Assembly (NCBI RefSeq): GCF_002802965.1
Contig: NZ_NXGA01000001.1
Location: forward strand, 1,340,282 to 1,404,281
DNA length: 64,000 bases
Source: Sporolactobacillus pectinivorans
Lineage (GTDB): Bacteria > Bacillota > Bacilli > Bacillales > Sporolactobacillaceae
Reading direction: 5' to 3'
Part shown: positions 18,472 through 26,819 of the stretch, in pieces
Position numbering within the stretch: the first letter of the stretch is position 1
Layout: the number at the start of each line of letters is the position of its first letter
Notes under the pieces: generated by a model
Databases searched by the model: none
Seen by the model: the letters and a program-made list of their open reading frames with translations, nothing else
What the model was told of the DNA's origin: nothing
Translations under genes and position numbers: made by a program

Positions 18472-18485
18472 CTAAAACGCTTACA
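18472..18485 (+). promoter_or_regulatory. Candidate cre site inside the tre operon
   Basis: CTAAAACGCTTACA reads on the other strand as TGTAAGCGTTTTAG, a near match to the CcpA cre consensus with mismatches only at the last two positions. It lies between the IIA and IIBC genes, where it could act as a roadblock. Confidence 0.4.
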
Positions 18486-18509
18486 CGTATAATTGGGGAG
18501 GGCATTAAA

Positions 18510-19964
18510 ATGGCTAAGAAAAACTATGATCAATTGGCAAAAGAAATTATCACGAATATTGGCAATAAAGAAAACGTCAACAGTGTGATTCATTGTATTA
18601 CCCGTTTGCGCTTTTATTTAAGAGATGAGTCCCGGGCAAAAACAGACACGATAAAAAAACTGGATGGTGTCATTGATGTGGTCAAATCGGGCGGACAATA
18701 TCAGGTTGTGATTGGCAATGCCGTGGGCGATGTTTATGACGCGGTCATTCATGAATTAGGAGAAGGTTATGCTGACGATGTCGCTACAGATGCGGCAATT
18801 GCTGAAACAGCAGTTGAACAGGGCACCGGGAACCGCATCAAAAACGGGTTTAATGCATTTATTGGTGTTATTACCGGTTCGATGTCCCCGGTCGTCGGCA
18901 TTCTGGCCGCTTCCGGTATTTTAAAGGGTTTACTAGCCATGTTCACAGGCTTTCACTGGTTGTCCGCGACCGGAAACACTTTTATGTTGCTGAATGCCAT
19001 GGGCGACTCTGCCTTTTATTTCCTACCGATCATCATCGGTTACACGGCCGCCAAGCGTCTCGGCGGGGATCCAATAATTACGGCTGTTATTGGCGGTGCG
19101 ATTGCCTATCCAACGATTCTGACCGCAGCCAAGGGCGGACTGAATATTATGGCATTGGGCGCGCTGCATTTTCCCTTTGTTTCCTATACGTATTCCATTT
19201 TTCCAATGATTCTGGCCGCTTGGATGGCCGCAAAATTAACCAAATGGGTGAAGAGCTGGCTGCCCAACTATTTGCAGATGATTTTTACGCCATTGATTGT
19301 CATTTTGGTTGTTAGTACCATTACTTTATTAGTAACGGGTCCGGTGATTACATGGCTGGCGGATGGTCTTGCCGCAGGGATCGCATGGGGTTTGCAGTCA
19401 AGTGGATGGGTATCGGGATTGTTACTCGGTGCATTTTACCAGATTTTGGTCATTTTCGGTCTGCATTGGGGCGTTGTTCCATTGGTTGCCAACGATATCG
19501 CGACGACCGGACACAGTTATTTGAATGCGATCCTCTGCCAGACGATGGTTTCACAAGGCGCTGCTGTTTTGGCGGTTGCCATCAAATCGAGAAAGACGAC
19601 TTTGAAGGAATTGTCGTGGGGCGCTGCCATCTCAGCATTCTGCGGTGTTACAGAACCGGCTATTTATGGCGTTAACCTGAGATATCGCCGCGTCTTCGTA
19701 TCTGGTTTAATTGGCAGTGCGGTTGGCGGTTTTATCACAGGGCTGCTGCATGTCAATATGTGGGGATTTGCCGGTTCACTGATCGGCTTCCCATCGTTCA
19801 TTAATCCGAAAGTAGGCATTGACCCGAGTTTCTGGGGATTTGTCGTTGCAAGCGCCGCTTCTCTAATCGTTGGGTTCGTAGTCGCCTACACTTGGGGATT
19901 CAACGATAAGATGCAAAAAGAAGAAGAAATAAAACCGGCAAAAAACCCTGCAAAAGCTGTCTAA
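18510..19964 (+). CDS. PTS IIBC permease, beta-glucoside/trehalose type
   Basis: Sugar-specific permease of 484 residues that phosphorylates its substrate on import. The IIB domain (about 1-90) has the phospho-Cys at residue 29 in HCITRLRF. The IIC domain (about 105-465) has ten or so helices and the motifs GVTEPAIYGVNLRYR and GLHWGVVPL. It resembles the BglP family more than B. subtilis TreP, as in several lactic acid bacteria where such proteins carry trehalose. The phosphotrehalase gene upstream and TreR-like regulator downstream make trehalose the likely substrate. GGGGAGGG precedes the ATG. The C-terminal IIA domain of BglP is missing and supplied by the separate IIA gene. Confidence 0.88.
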   Translation: MAKKNYDQLAKEIITNIGNKENVNSVIHCITRLRFYLRDESRAKTDTIKKLDGVIDVVKSGGQYQVVIGNAVGDVYDAVIHELGEGYADDVATDAAIAETAVEQGTGNRIKNGFNAFIGVITGSMSPVVGILAASGILKGLLAMFTGFHWLSATGNTFMLLNAMGDSAFYFLPIIIGYTAAKRLGGDPIITAVIGGAIAYPTILTAAKGGLNIMALGALHFPFVSYTYSIFPMILAAWMAAKLTKWVKSWLPNYLQMIFTPLIVILVVSTITLLVTGPVITWLADGLAAGIAWGLQSSGWVSGLLLGAFYQILVIFGLHWGVVPLVANDIATTGHSYLNAILCQTMVSQGAAVLAVAIKSRKTTLKELSWGAAISAFCGVTEPAIYGVNLRYRRVFVSGLIGSAVGGFITGLLHVNMWGFAGSLIGFPSFINPKVGIDPSFWGFVVASAASLIVGFVVAYTWGFNDKMQKEEEIKPAKNPAKAV

Positions 19965-20029
19965 AGAGCGACAATTTTTGAACCTTGCATATGACAAAAA
20001 ATGAGACCGCTCAGCCACAAAATGAACCG

Positions 20030-20067
20030 TTGAAAAACTTCAAGAGGAACCGCTTGGAGTTTTTCAA
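20030..20067 (+). terminator. Large hairpin after the PTS IIBC gene
   Basis: TTGAAAAACT pairs with AGTTTTTCAA over 10 bp and the stem continues with CAAG/CTTG. The T-run lies inside the 3' arm, so it may be a weak or two-way terminator or an mRNA-stabilising hairpin. Confidence 0.5.
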
Positions 20068-20103
20068 TTTCTGTTCATTAAATTGAATCCGGGAGCATCA
20101 ACC

Positions 20104-20928
20104 ATGCTAACGAAGACGATTAACTTAAAAACAGTTTTAAAAGAGCCATTTGAAGTTAATGGATATCTTCTTGATCAAATTTCAAATGATGATACGGCAG
20201 TTAATGATCCTGCTGTTGTGATCTGCCCGGGCGGCGGGTTCACTTTTTTGTCCGGACGGGAAGCGGAACCGATTGCCTTGAAGTTTAACAGCGAAGGCTA
20301 TCATGCTTTTATCCTGAATTACTCCCTGATTTCAGCCGGCAAAACCGTTTACCCCGGCGCTCTGTTAGAGATGGCTGCAACCATCCGAATGATGCATCAG
20401 AATAAAGAGAAATGGCATATTGATACGAATCGTATTGTTTTGGTCGGTTTCTCGGCCGGCGGCAATATCGTTGCCAACTACAATGGTATTTATAGTCAAT
20501 CTGCTTTTCTAAAAAAATATCATCTTGACAAAGACGGCATCGCGCCCAGTGCTGCAATTTTATGCTATCCAGTGATTGACTTTCATCTGGGGTATCCCGA
20601 TGGACATGAGAAAAAGCTGGCAGTCAGTAAGGACAGAACGTACTGGGCAGCGGAACATCTGATCAGTACGGGAACGAAACCAACCTTTATCTGGCATACG
20701 GTGACGGATCAGGTTGTTCCAATGGAAAATACACTGGTTTACGTGGCCGAATTAAAAAAACATCATATCCCGTTCGAAGCGCATTTATTTGCTGAGGGAA
20801 AACATGGGCTTTCTTTAGCGAATGCAATCACTCAAAAGTCCAACCGACCCGAAGATATCAATGCCCATGTCAGCCACTGGTTCAATCTGGCAGTTGAATG
20901 GCTGAGTGACAGGAGCGGGAAGCCTTAA
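20104..20928 (+). CDS. Alpha/beta hydrolase, esterase-like
   Basis: A 274-residue cytoplasmic hydrolase of the BD-FAE/acetylesterase type. PGGGFTFLSGRE is the oxyanion-hole motif, GFSAGG holds the nucleophile Ser, and the C-terminal part has Asp in TDQVVPM and His in GKHGLS. It may remove acetyl groups from imported sugars, but the substrate is not known. ATG 20104 has GGGAG 8 bp upstream. It lies in the same direction as the trehalose genes, behind a hairpin. Confidence 0.75.
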   Translation: MLTKTINLKTVLKEPFEVNGYLLDQISNDDTAVNDPAVVICPGGGFTFLSGREAEPIALKFNSEGYHAFILNYSLISAGKTVYPGALLEMAATIRMMHQNKEKWHIDTNRIVLVGFSAGGNIVANYNGIYSQSAFLKKYHLDKDGIAPSAAILCYPVIDFHLGYPDGHEKKLAVSKDRTYWAAEHLISTGTKPTFIWHTVTDQVVPMENTLVYVAELKKHHIPFEAHLFAEGKHGLSLANAITQKSNRPEDINAHVSHWFNLAVEWLSDRSGKP

Positions 20929-21166
20929 AGTGAACAGCAGTTTTGAATAATTTTTGGTTAACAAATCGGGGAAGCCGTAATTCATCCAGGTGAAACAGTG
21001 ACCTTTTTAAGTTCAAAATTTTTCCTGTTAAACAAAATAGCAGGGAATTCATGGGCAAAGAATTTTGTTATAATAATAAAAGGTGGAACGTGAAGAAGCG
21101 CTTTCTTTATTCTGCAGTCTGGGTGGACGGCTCTCTCCGTATCATGGTTTAAGGAACGTGAAGGCA

Positions 21167-21886
21167 ATGCATGAAAATAAATTCTTGAATATCTATCACG
21201 ATCTGTCCGGCAAAATTCGCAAGAAAACGATAGCGACGGGAGATCTGCTTCCCTCGGAAAATGAACTGGGTGAGCGTTACCAAGCATCGCGGGAAACAGT
21301 GCGCAAAGCATTGGCGCTGCTATCGCGTAACGGATATATCCAGAAGATTCAAGGGAAAGGCTCGGTCGTGCTTGATGTCAGTCGGTTTGATTTTCCTGTT
21401 TCCGGACTGACGAGTTTTCAGGAATTGGCCAGCCACACTGAGGAGGAGTGGAAGACTACCGTCCACCAGCTCGTTCTCATGAAACCCGACAAAGAATTGC
21501 TGCACATCATGGCTATCGATGCCGGCGAGTACTTATGGAAAGTGATCCGTTCGCGCGCCGTTGATGGTGAGACGGTCATTCTTGATAAGGATTACCTGCT
21601 CATGAGTGAGGTACCGATGCTGACGCAGGATATTTGTGAACATTCAATATATAACTATCTTGAGAATGATCTAAATATGAAAATCGGTTTCGCCAAAAAA
21701 CAGATTACCGTAGAAACGGCAACCGAGGAAGACAGAAATTATTTGACGATGTCCGAAGTGTCAAGCGTAGTTGTTGTGCGCAGTCTCGTCTATCTGGATA
21801 ATACCGAACTTTTTCAGTTTACGGAATCAAGGCATCGTGCAGATAAATTCCGCTTTGTGGATTTTGCCCGCCGGGAGCATTTGTAA
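21167..21886 (+). CDS. treR: GntR-family trehalose operon repressor TreR
   Basis: A transcription factor of 239 residues. The N-terminal winged helix (about 1-70) has LLPSENELGERYQASRETVR and GYIQKIQGKGSVV, and the C-terminal UTRA domain (about 90-235) binds the effector, trehalose-6-phosphate in B. subtilis TreR. The sequence follows TreR closely, including FDFPVSGLTSF and the ending KFRFVDFARR. ATG 21167 with GAAGG upstream is preferred over an upstream start that would add 28 unrelated residues. A TATAAT at 21069-21074 may be the -10 of its own promoter. Confidence 0.9.
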   Translation: MHENKFLNIYHDLSGKIRKKTIATGDLLPSENELGERYQASRETVRKALALLSRNGYIQKIQGKGSVVLDVSRFDFPVSGLTSFQELASHTEEEWKTTVHQLVLMKPDKELLHIMAIDAGEYLWKVIRSRAVDGETVILDKDYLLMSEVPMLTQDICEHSIYNYLENDLNMKIGFAKKQITVETATEEDRNYLTMSEVSSVVVVRSLVYLDNTELFQFTESRHRADKFRFVDFARREHL

Positions 21887-21924
21887 ATGATACATTTTTT
21901 AAAAAAGTCAGCCGGGAGGACTTT

Positions 21925-22770
21925 ATGGTTAAATTAATTGCAATGGATATGGACGGCACCCTGTTGAATGGCCATCGGGGGATCAGCTGGGACAATTTGA
22001 AAGCGCTGCGTTTTGCACGGTCGAAAGGTGTGACACTGGCTATTGCTTCAGGGCGGGCTTTTTTTGATATTAAGAACCTGATGAGAGAAATCGATATGGA
22101 AACACATATCATCGGCACAAATGGCGCGACGATCCATACGATTGACGGGAAACTGTTGGGTGCGGATGCTCTGGACCGCTCGGAGGCACTGGCCGTTGTC
22201 GCTGAACTGGTCAAGCAGAACTATTACATCGGCGTCTATTCGGAGCATCATATTTATGTCCCAGCAGATGGAACGGAGTGGCTGTACGAGGAACTCGAGC
22301 GTCTGCACATTCATGAAGATCGTTCAGTTGGGTTCCAGGGGGCGACGCATGATGATTTTTATCGTACGTTCAGCGACTGGCACGAAATTGACAAGAGAGG
22401 GTCCGAAATTTTTAAAATAATCATTTGTTCCTATGATGATGCGAAGCTTCAGAAAGCGCGCGGTATTTACGAAGCGAAACATCGCTATAGTATCGTGAGC
22501 AGCGGGATCGGCAATTTTGAAATCATGGCTCCGAATGTTTCGAAAGGCAACGCACTTTATCAGTTGTCCAATTATCTTGATATTCCGCTCAGCGATGTCA
22601 TGGCGATCGGCGACAATTATAACGATTTGTCCATGTTCGAAGTGGCTGGAATCTCGGTGGCGATGGGCAACGCTGACGATGTCATTAAAAGCAAATGTGA
22701 CCGGGTCACGCTGAACTGTAATGAAGACGGTGTGGCCCACGCCATCTATGAAGAATTGAAAGCGAAATAA
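21925..22770 (+). CDS. Cof-type HAD-IIB phosphatase
   Basis: A haloacid dehalogenase superfamily hydrolase of 281 residues. Motif I is DMDGTLL near residue 9, motif II is ASGRAFFD, and motif IV is GDNYNDLSMF. The large C2B cap lies between motifs II and III. Members dephosphorylate sugar phosphates or flavin-type substrates. Its place after treR suggests a sugar-phosphate detoxifying role, which is inference. AGCCGGGAGGA gives a good ribosome site. Confidence 0.88.
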   Translation: MVKLIAMDMDGTLLNGHRGISWDNLKALRFARSKGVTLAIASGRAFFDIKNLMREIDMETHIIGTNGATIHTIDGKLLGADALDRSEALAVVAELVKQNYYIGVYSEHHIYVPADGTEWLYEELERLHIHEDRSVGFQGATHDDFYRTFSDWHEIDKRGSEIFKIIICSYDDAKLQKARGIYEAKHRYSIVSSGIGNFEIMAPNVSKGNALYQLSNYLDIPLSDVMAIGDNYNDLSMFEVAGISVAMGNADDVIKSKCDRVTLNCNEDGVAHAIYEELKAK

Positions 22771-22810
22771 AACCTGATTAAGGGCTTTATTTTAAAGAGG
22801 ATGATCCGAC

Positions 22811-22984
22811 TTGAAAAAAGCAATGAGATATCTGATTTTTTTCGTAGCCAGCCTTTTGATCCAATGGGTCTGGTATGCTGTGGTGTCCCCCGGAGCACAT
22901 AAATCCTTACTGGACATGCTGCTGGCTTCACTCGTTTTTATTTTCATCCTGTTCATGCTTGATCTTGTCCCAAGAAGAAGATAG
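22811..22984 (+). CDS. Small two-helix membrane protein, hypothetical
   Basis: A 57-residue frame starting at TTG 22811 with AGAGG 10 bp upstream. Two hydrophobic helices (about residues 6-25 and 36-51) are joined by a short polar loop, and the protein ends DLVPRRR, suggesting an inside C-terminus. It lies between the HAD phosphatase and smpB. I do not recognise a family. The support is the ribosome site plus the clean two-helix pattern. Confidence 0.5.
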   Translation: MKKAMRYLIFFVASLLIQWVWYAVVSPGAHKSLLDMLLASLVFIFILFMLDLVPRRR

Positions 22985-23032
22985 GATGAGAGATACTAAT
23001 AGCCAAAAACGGCTGTATGAAAATGGCTGCAC

Positions 23033-23062
23033 TTGCGGCGCAACGCCTGCGTAGCCTATAAT
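23033..23062 (+). promoter_or_regulatory. smpB promoter
   Basis: TTGCGG (23033-23038), an 18-bp spacer and a perfect TATAAT (23057-23062) lie 34 bp before the smpB start. smpB therefore has its own promoter now that it is parted from rnr. Confidence 0.6.
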
Positions 23063-23095
23063 GGAGCAATGGTAACAGTCAGGCAGGTGTAAATA

Positions 23096-23563
23096 ATGGT
23101 TAAGGAAGAAAACCGCGCTCTTGCACAGAACCGCAAGGCGCATCACGATTATTTTATTGAACAGACCGTGGAGTCGGGCATTGTTCTGCAGGGAACGGAA
23201 ATAAAGTCGATCCGCAAAGGGAAAGTCAGCATTCAGGATGCCTTCGCCCGGATCGAGAATGGCGAAGCATATCTTTATAATATGCATATTAGCCAGTACG
23301 AACAGGGCAACCGCTATAATCATGAACCGCTTCGCACGCGTAAACTGCTGATGCATCAGAAAGAGATCAAAAAACTGGGTGCTGAATCGAATAAACCGGG
23401 TTATGCGCTGGTTCCGCTTAAAGTCTACCTCAAAAATGGCTTCGCAAAAGTGCTAATCGGCCTCGGCCGGGGCAAGAAAGAATTTGATAAGCGGGAAACA
23501 CTGAAAAAACAGTCTGCCGAGCGTGAAATTCAAAAGGCATTCCGGGCGAACCAGAAAATGTAA
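23096..23563 (+). CDS. smpB: SsrA-binding protein SmpB
   Basis: An RNA-binding protein of 155 residues that brings tmRNA to stalled ribosomes. It has [15 protein letters not shown], the [18 protein letters not shown] core of the OB fold, and a basic C-terminal tail (KREQ-type, [18 protein letters not shown]) that enters the mRNA channel. AGGTG precedes the ATG. It lies 107 bp before ssrA, the usual arrangement. Confidence 0.96.
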   Translation: MVKEENRALAQNRKAHHDYFIEQTVESGIVLQGTEIKSIRKGKVSIQDAFARIENGEAYLYNMHISQYEQGNRYNHEPLRTRKLLMHQKEIKKLGAESNKPGYALVPLKVYLKNGFAKVLIGLGRGKKEFDKRETLKKQSAEREIQKAFRANQKM

Positions 23564-23564
23564 G

Positions 23565-23593
23565 TTGTGTTTACTTTCCTTTTGTGATATAAT
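23565..23593 (+). promoter_or_regulatory. ssrA promoter
   Basis: TTGTGT, a 17-bp spacer and TATAAT (23588-23593). The start would be near 23600, giving a precursor with about 70 nt to be trimmed by RNase P before the mature 5' end at 23670. Confidence 0.65.
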
Positions 23594-23669
23594 TTTTCCA
23601 CTGCATCAGTCATGCAGTAAACAACAGTTATGGTCGTTTTCACTCTATTCGCACGCCCGTTTTTTAAAC

Positions 23670-24025
23670 GGGGACGTTACGGATTCGACAGGGGTAGGTC
23701 GGGTTTAAGCGGCGAGCCGAGGGGGTCGGCCTCGTTAAAACGCCAAAAGCCATAACTGGCAAAGAAAACAACAACCTCGCTTTAGCTGCCTAAGTAGCTT
23801 TTGCGGTCCCTTCCTCCATCGCCCATGTGGTAGGGTAAGGGACTCACTCTAGTGGGATACGCCGGAAGCCTGCATCCTGAAGGCCATGGAAGAGATTAAC
23901 CGGGATAGCCTCGCGGAAGCCTGTCAGTGGGCCGACGCTGGGGCGAAACGCTAATACATTGACTACGCTCGTAGAAACTTAAATTACGATGCTTCTGGAC
24001 GTGGGTTCGACTCCCACCGTCTCCA
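23670..24025 (+). ncRNA. ssrA: Transfer-messenger RNA (tmRNA)
   Basis: The 5' end GGGGACGTTACGGATTCGAC and 3' end GGGTTCGACTCCCACCGTCT form the tRNA-like domain; the acceptor stem GGGGACG pairs with CGTCTCC and position 24025 is the discriminator A. The tag reading frame at 23758-23793 encodes GKENNNLALAA followed by TAA. The ending LALAA is the protease signal. The terminal CCA is not encoded (TAT follows), so it must be added enzymatically. The length is about 356 nt. Confidence 0.97.
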
Positions 24026-24058
24026 TATCCACAATTCTGTGAGATTCTTGAAGAGGTT

Positions 24059-24099
24059 CGAAAACGTTGATTTATCAAGGTTTTCGGGCTTTTTCTTTT
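24059..24099 (+). terminator. ssrA terminator
   Basis: A long stem, CGAAAAC-TTGAT with ATCAA-GTTTTCG around a two-base loop and one mismatch, is followed by a T-rich run. Confidence 0.85.
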
Positions 24100-24156
24100 G
24101 AGGAGAATTCGATGCAATCCGATACTATCCGAAATAATTCCGGATCGTTCCGGAGC

Positions 24157-24345
24157 TTATTTGGCGACTTGGAAGAGGTCATCCATCGCAGCGTCTGTCG
24201 TCTCAGAGTCTCTCTGAGCAAGCTCGTCTAATATGTGTGTGTAAACGCGCATGGTTGTTAGAACGCTCTCATGTCCCAACCGACGGGAAAGATAATTGAT
24301 GCTAACCCCTTTATACAGATGGAACTTATGATCATGATCCGTAAT
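24157..24345 (-). pseudogene. C-terminal remnant of a phage-type tyrosine integrase
   Basis: Reading leftward, the frame gives YKGVSINYLSRRLGHESV and then RVYTHILDELAQ, followed by about 20 residues and a TAA at 24157-24159. LGH holds the catalytic His and VYTH the nucleophilic Tyr of tyrosine recombinases. Only about 55 residues are recognisable; an in-frame stop lies at 24346-24348 and the rest of the gene is gone. It abuts the 3' end of ssrA, the classic attachment site for such integrases, so it is the scar of an excised or eroded element. Confidence 0.85.
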
Positions 24346-24382
24346 TTAGTACCGGAGTTAAATTGCCGGCTATGTAAAAAAT

Positions 24383-24508
24383 GGCTAAGTTTAAATTCAA
24401 CGTTGTTTTTGCCCCACCGTTGATTGGAGCGGAAGGTGTGAGGCTCACGGATCACCCGCGAAAAGCGAGCACCTGGAGCGAAAAACAACAGACAAGTTTA
24501 ACAAAGCC
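24383..24508 (+). repeat. Interspersed palindromic repeat, full-length copy (A)
   Basis: The ends are inverted (GGCTAAGTTTAAATTCAACG against AAGTTTAACAAAGCC), and the centre has two GGAGCG direct repeats at 24426 and 24475 flanking a GC-rich hairpin. The right part is shared with copies at 31296 and 33648. It resembles an abundant intergenic repeat I recall from Bacillaceae genomes, but no search was possible. Confidence 0.7.
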
Positions 24509-24545
24509 AAAAAAAGAAAACCGAAACGTCTGAGTTCCGGTTTTC
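24509..24545 (-). terminator. Terminator of the leftward gatBC transcript
   Basis: GAAAACCG pairs with CGGTTTTC. On the minus strand the 3' arm is followed by seven T (24515-24509). It lies 39 bp after the gatC stop. Confidence 0.8.
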
Positions 24546-24583
24546 TTCTTATTGAAGAACTATTTTCTTATTAAATGTTTCTC

Positions 24584-25993
24584 TTATTTCGTAGTTGTTG
24601 CGGCTTCGGCATAGGCTTTATTCCGTTTCTTCATTTGGAAAGCATACCAGATGAAGAGCAGGATATATCCGGCAAGAGCTGCCAGCGCATACAGAATGTA
24701 AGAACCGCCCTGGCTGGTAGCATGTCCGACCAGATAACCCAGGAATTTTTCGATAGGACCTTCCATCGTTGTCTGAGAGATCAGCTGGTTCTGTGCCACA
24801 CCGGCAGGGAAAGCACCGACCACTTTAGCCGTATGTGTAACAAACGGAGCGGCGAGTGTACCGGCCCACAGGAATATAGGAAGTTCAAGTGCTCCGATGA
24901 CAATCATACGAATAATTTTACCGCGTGTAACAACAAGCAATGCAGGCGTAACACCCATGGCAATGATACCGCCGAGAGGAAGCAGGTGGTTGCCCGGAAG
25001 AATCAGGGCTTCACCAAGCATGATCGGAGCAAGCACGTTAGCAGCTGCCCAGATTTCCGCACGTCCTGCAAGGAAAGGCCAGTCAAGGCCGATATTGAAC
25101 TCACGGCCTTTCAGATATTTTGTTGCAACGTTTGAAATACCTTGAGACAGCGGTTCAACAGCCTTGATAAACCAGCTTCCGATTTGTGAGAACAGTTCAA
25201 GACATGTACCGGCTGTAAATGAAAGAACGAAAATGGCTTTAGGATCCTGATGTGCCATCAGGCCGATAAAAACACCGAGATAAATACCGATTGCAAAGTT
25301 GCTGCCCCAGAAGCCGATTTTCTTGTTCAGCTTTGCGGCGTCGAAGTCGAATTTGTCGAGCCAAGGAAAGACAACATCGAAGATCTTATTAAGAACCATG
25401 ATAATTGGGTTCATCATATAGTTCATATGTGTCGTTGTCATCGGGTTGTTTTCGTTGTGCAACAGATCATTGAATGTCGGTTTCATCAAATCCGAGTTGA
25501 AGATTTTCATGGAGCCGATTATGAGAACAAGAATCGTGGCAATGAGAAGATTCCCGCCTGAAAAAATACACAGCAGACCGACAAAGGCCAAGTGCCAGAC
25601 GTCAAAAATATCAACATCCAGCGTATTGGTTCTTTTTAGCAGAACCAGAATAATGTTCAATAAAACGAGTAAAAGCAGGAAAAAGAGGGTGTATGGAGAA
25701 CCCCAGGTGATCGTGGCCAGTGGTGCCCAGCCTACGTCGGTAATACTTAATTGAATACCTGTTGACTTTACGAATTCGGTAAGTGCTGCTGAGAAAGCCG
25801 TTGTCAGCAATCCGATAATCGCACTGATACCGGTTAAAGCTATAGCAAGACGGATACCGCCTTCCAGCGCTCTGGTCCATTTTACCCTGAAAATCAGGGC
25901 GATGACCGTTAAAACGATAAGCATGACTGGTGCCGAACCGAGAGCAATGATTGGGTTAAAAATACTGTTTGCTAAGCTAATGATTGAACCCAT
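24584..25993 (-). CDS. gatC: PTS galactitol/galactose-type IIC permease
   Basis: The membrane channel of a Gat-family PTS, 469 residues with about ten or more helices. It has a typical Gat IIC start (PIIALGSAPVMLIVLTVIAL), the loop TTTHMNYMMNPIIM and the later GNHLLPLGGI motif. It imports and phosphorylates galactitol or galactose with the IIB encoded 38 bp upstream and the IIA gene at 30.8 kb. Next to a complete tagatose-6-phosphate pathway, galactose (to galactose-6-phosphate) is the likely substrate, by analogy with streptococcal lac/gat loci. Confidence 0.88.
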   Translation of the reverse strand: MGSIISLANSIFNPIIALGSAPVMLIVLTVIALIFRVKWTRALEGGIRLAIALTGISAIIGLLTTAFSAALTEFVKSTGIQLSITDVGWAPLATITWGSPYTLFFLLLLVLLNIILVLLKRTNTLDVDIFDVWHLAFVGLLCIFSGGNLLIATILVLIIGSMKIFNSDLMKPTFNDLLHNENNPMTTTHMNYMMNPIIMVLNKIFDVVFPWLDKFDFDAAKLNKKIGFWGSNFAIGIYLGVFIGLMAHQDPKAIFVLSFTAGTCLELFSQIGSWFIKAVEPLSQGISNVATKYLKGREFNIGLDWPFLAGRAEIWAAANVLAPIMLGEALILPGNHLLPLGGIIAMGVTPALLVVTRGKIIRMIVIGALELPIFLWAGTLAAPFVTHTAKVVGAFPAGVAQNQLISQTTMEGPIEKFLGYLVGHATSQGGSYILYALAALAGYILLFIWYAFQMKKRNKAYAEAATTTK

Positions 25994-26031
25994 TATAAAT
26001 TCACCTCTGCCTTATTTGAACGCATGTTCGA

Positions 26032-26334
26032 TTATTTATTGATACTTTTAATAACTTCTTCCATTTTATCGTACACAGGCTGAGCCATCGTCGGAATGCG
26101 GTAAAGGATCGGTCCGCAGTCAACGGTTGGAATCTTGATTTCAAATCCGAGATCAGGTTTTACAATTGGAGCAAAAATATCATAATCAGAGATCAGGCTT
26201 TCGGTCACGTCTTTAACCATCACGGCGGTTGCTTCAACATCATATCCGCGTGTCTTCATTTCAGATTCGAGAGCATCTGCAATCTGGTGACTTGAGTTAA
26301 CACCGGCGCCGCAAGCAGTTAAAATTTTTATCAT
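26032..26334 (-). CDS. gatB: PTS galactitol/galactose-type IIB protein
   Basis: A soluble phosphocarrier of 100 residues. The P-loop-like motif TACGAGVNSS contains the phospho-Cys at residue 8, as in Gat IIB. The start is taken at the ATG at 26334 (MIKIL), 8 bp from a strong AGGAGG; an ATG two codons upstream is too close to the site. It is transcribed leftward with gatC and diverges from lacA. Confidence 0.9.
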   Translation of the reverse strand: MIKILTACGAGVNSSHQIADALESEMKTRGYDVEATAVMVKDVTESLISDYDIFAPIVKPDLGFEIKIPTVDCGPILYRIPTMAQPVYDKMEEVIKSINK

Positions 26335-26521
26335 TTTCATTTCCTCCTCTTTAATCAAACGTTCTTTTTTTTACTTTGGTCAATTAAGTGGAATACTATA
26401 CAGCCTGTGAAGCTTACTACTGTGATGCATCTGAACTTCTTTAACGGTTGGAACTACTTAAAAGAAGAAAGCGGGTTGATTTCCCATAATTAATAAGTAA
26501 CATACTCCCTGACTCCGCATA

Positions 26522-26578
26522 AACCCATGTGACTAGGACGGGTTATAAAGTGAAACGCTTTAAACGGACATATGGGTT
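26522..26578 (-). promoter_or_regulatory. Control region of gatB with cre-like core and flanking inverted repeat
   Basis: AACCCAT at 26522-26528 and ATGGGTT at 26572-26578 form a perfect 7-bp inverted repeat 43 bp apart. Between them, on the minus strand, lies TTTAAAGCGTTTCAC, a partial cre-like palindrome, and a TATAAC that may be a -10. A LacR or CcpA role is a guess. Confidence 0.35.
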
Positions 26579-26603
26579 CACCCCTGTTTCTAAAATGTTT
26601 TAA

Positions 26604-26654
26604 TTTGTTTTATTTTTTTCACATATAGAATAAATCTTTTGGAAAGCGCTGTCA
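26604..26654 (+). promoter_or_regulatory. lacA promoter with cre site
   Basis: TTTGTT, a 16-bp spacer and TAGAAT (26626-26631) predict a start near 26638. GGAAAGCGCTGTCA at 26641-26654 matches the cre consensus at all but the first position and would block at the start site. Two TTTGTGTC direct repeats follow downstream and could be LacR half-sites. Confidence 0.5.
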
Positions 26655-26819
26655 ATAGATTATCTCCTGAAAGAGATGCAAAATTTGTGTCGATTTGTGT
26701 CTGAATCATTATCTTATATCCATTATGTATGCGTTGACATTGTCGCTTCTGGGTGCTACATTGTTCGTGAAAACAAAAATAAACATTTTAAGACATGGTC
26801 ACAGAATAAGGAGGAGAAC

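Noticed and set aside
18510..19964. Sucrose or beta-glucoside PTS assignment
   Set aside because: The Bgl-type sequence alone would allow it, but phosphotrehalase and TreR neighbours make trehalose more likely; no 6-phospho-beta-glucosidase is present.
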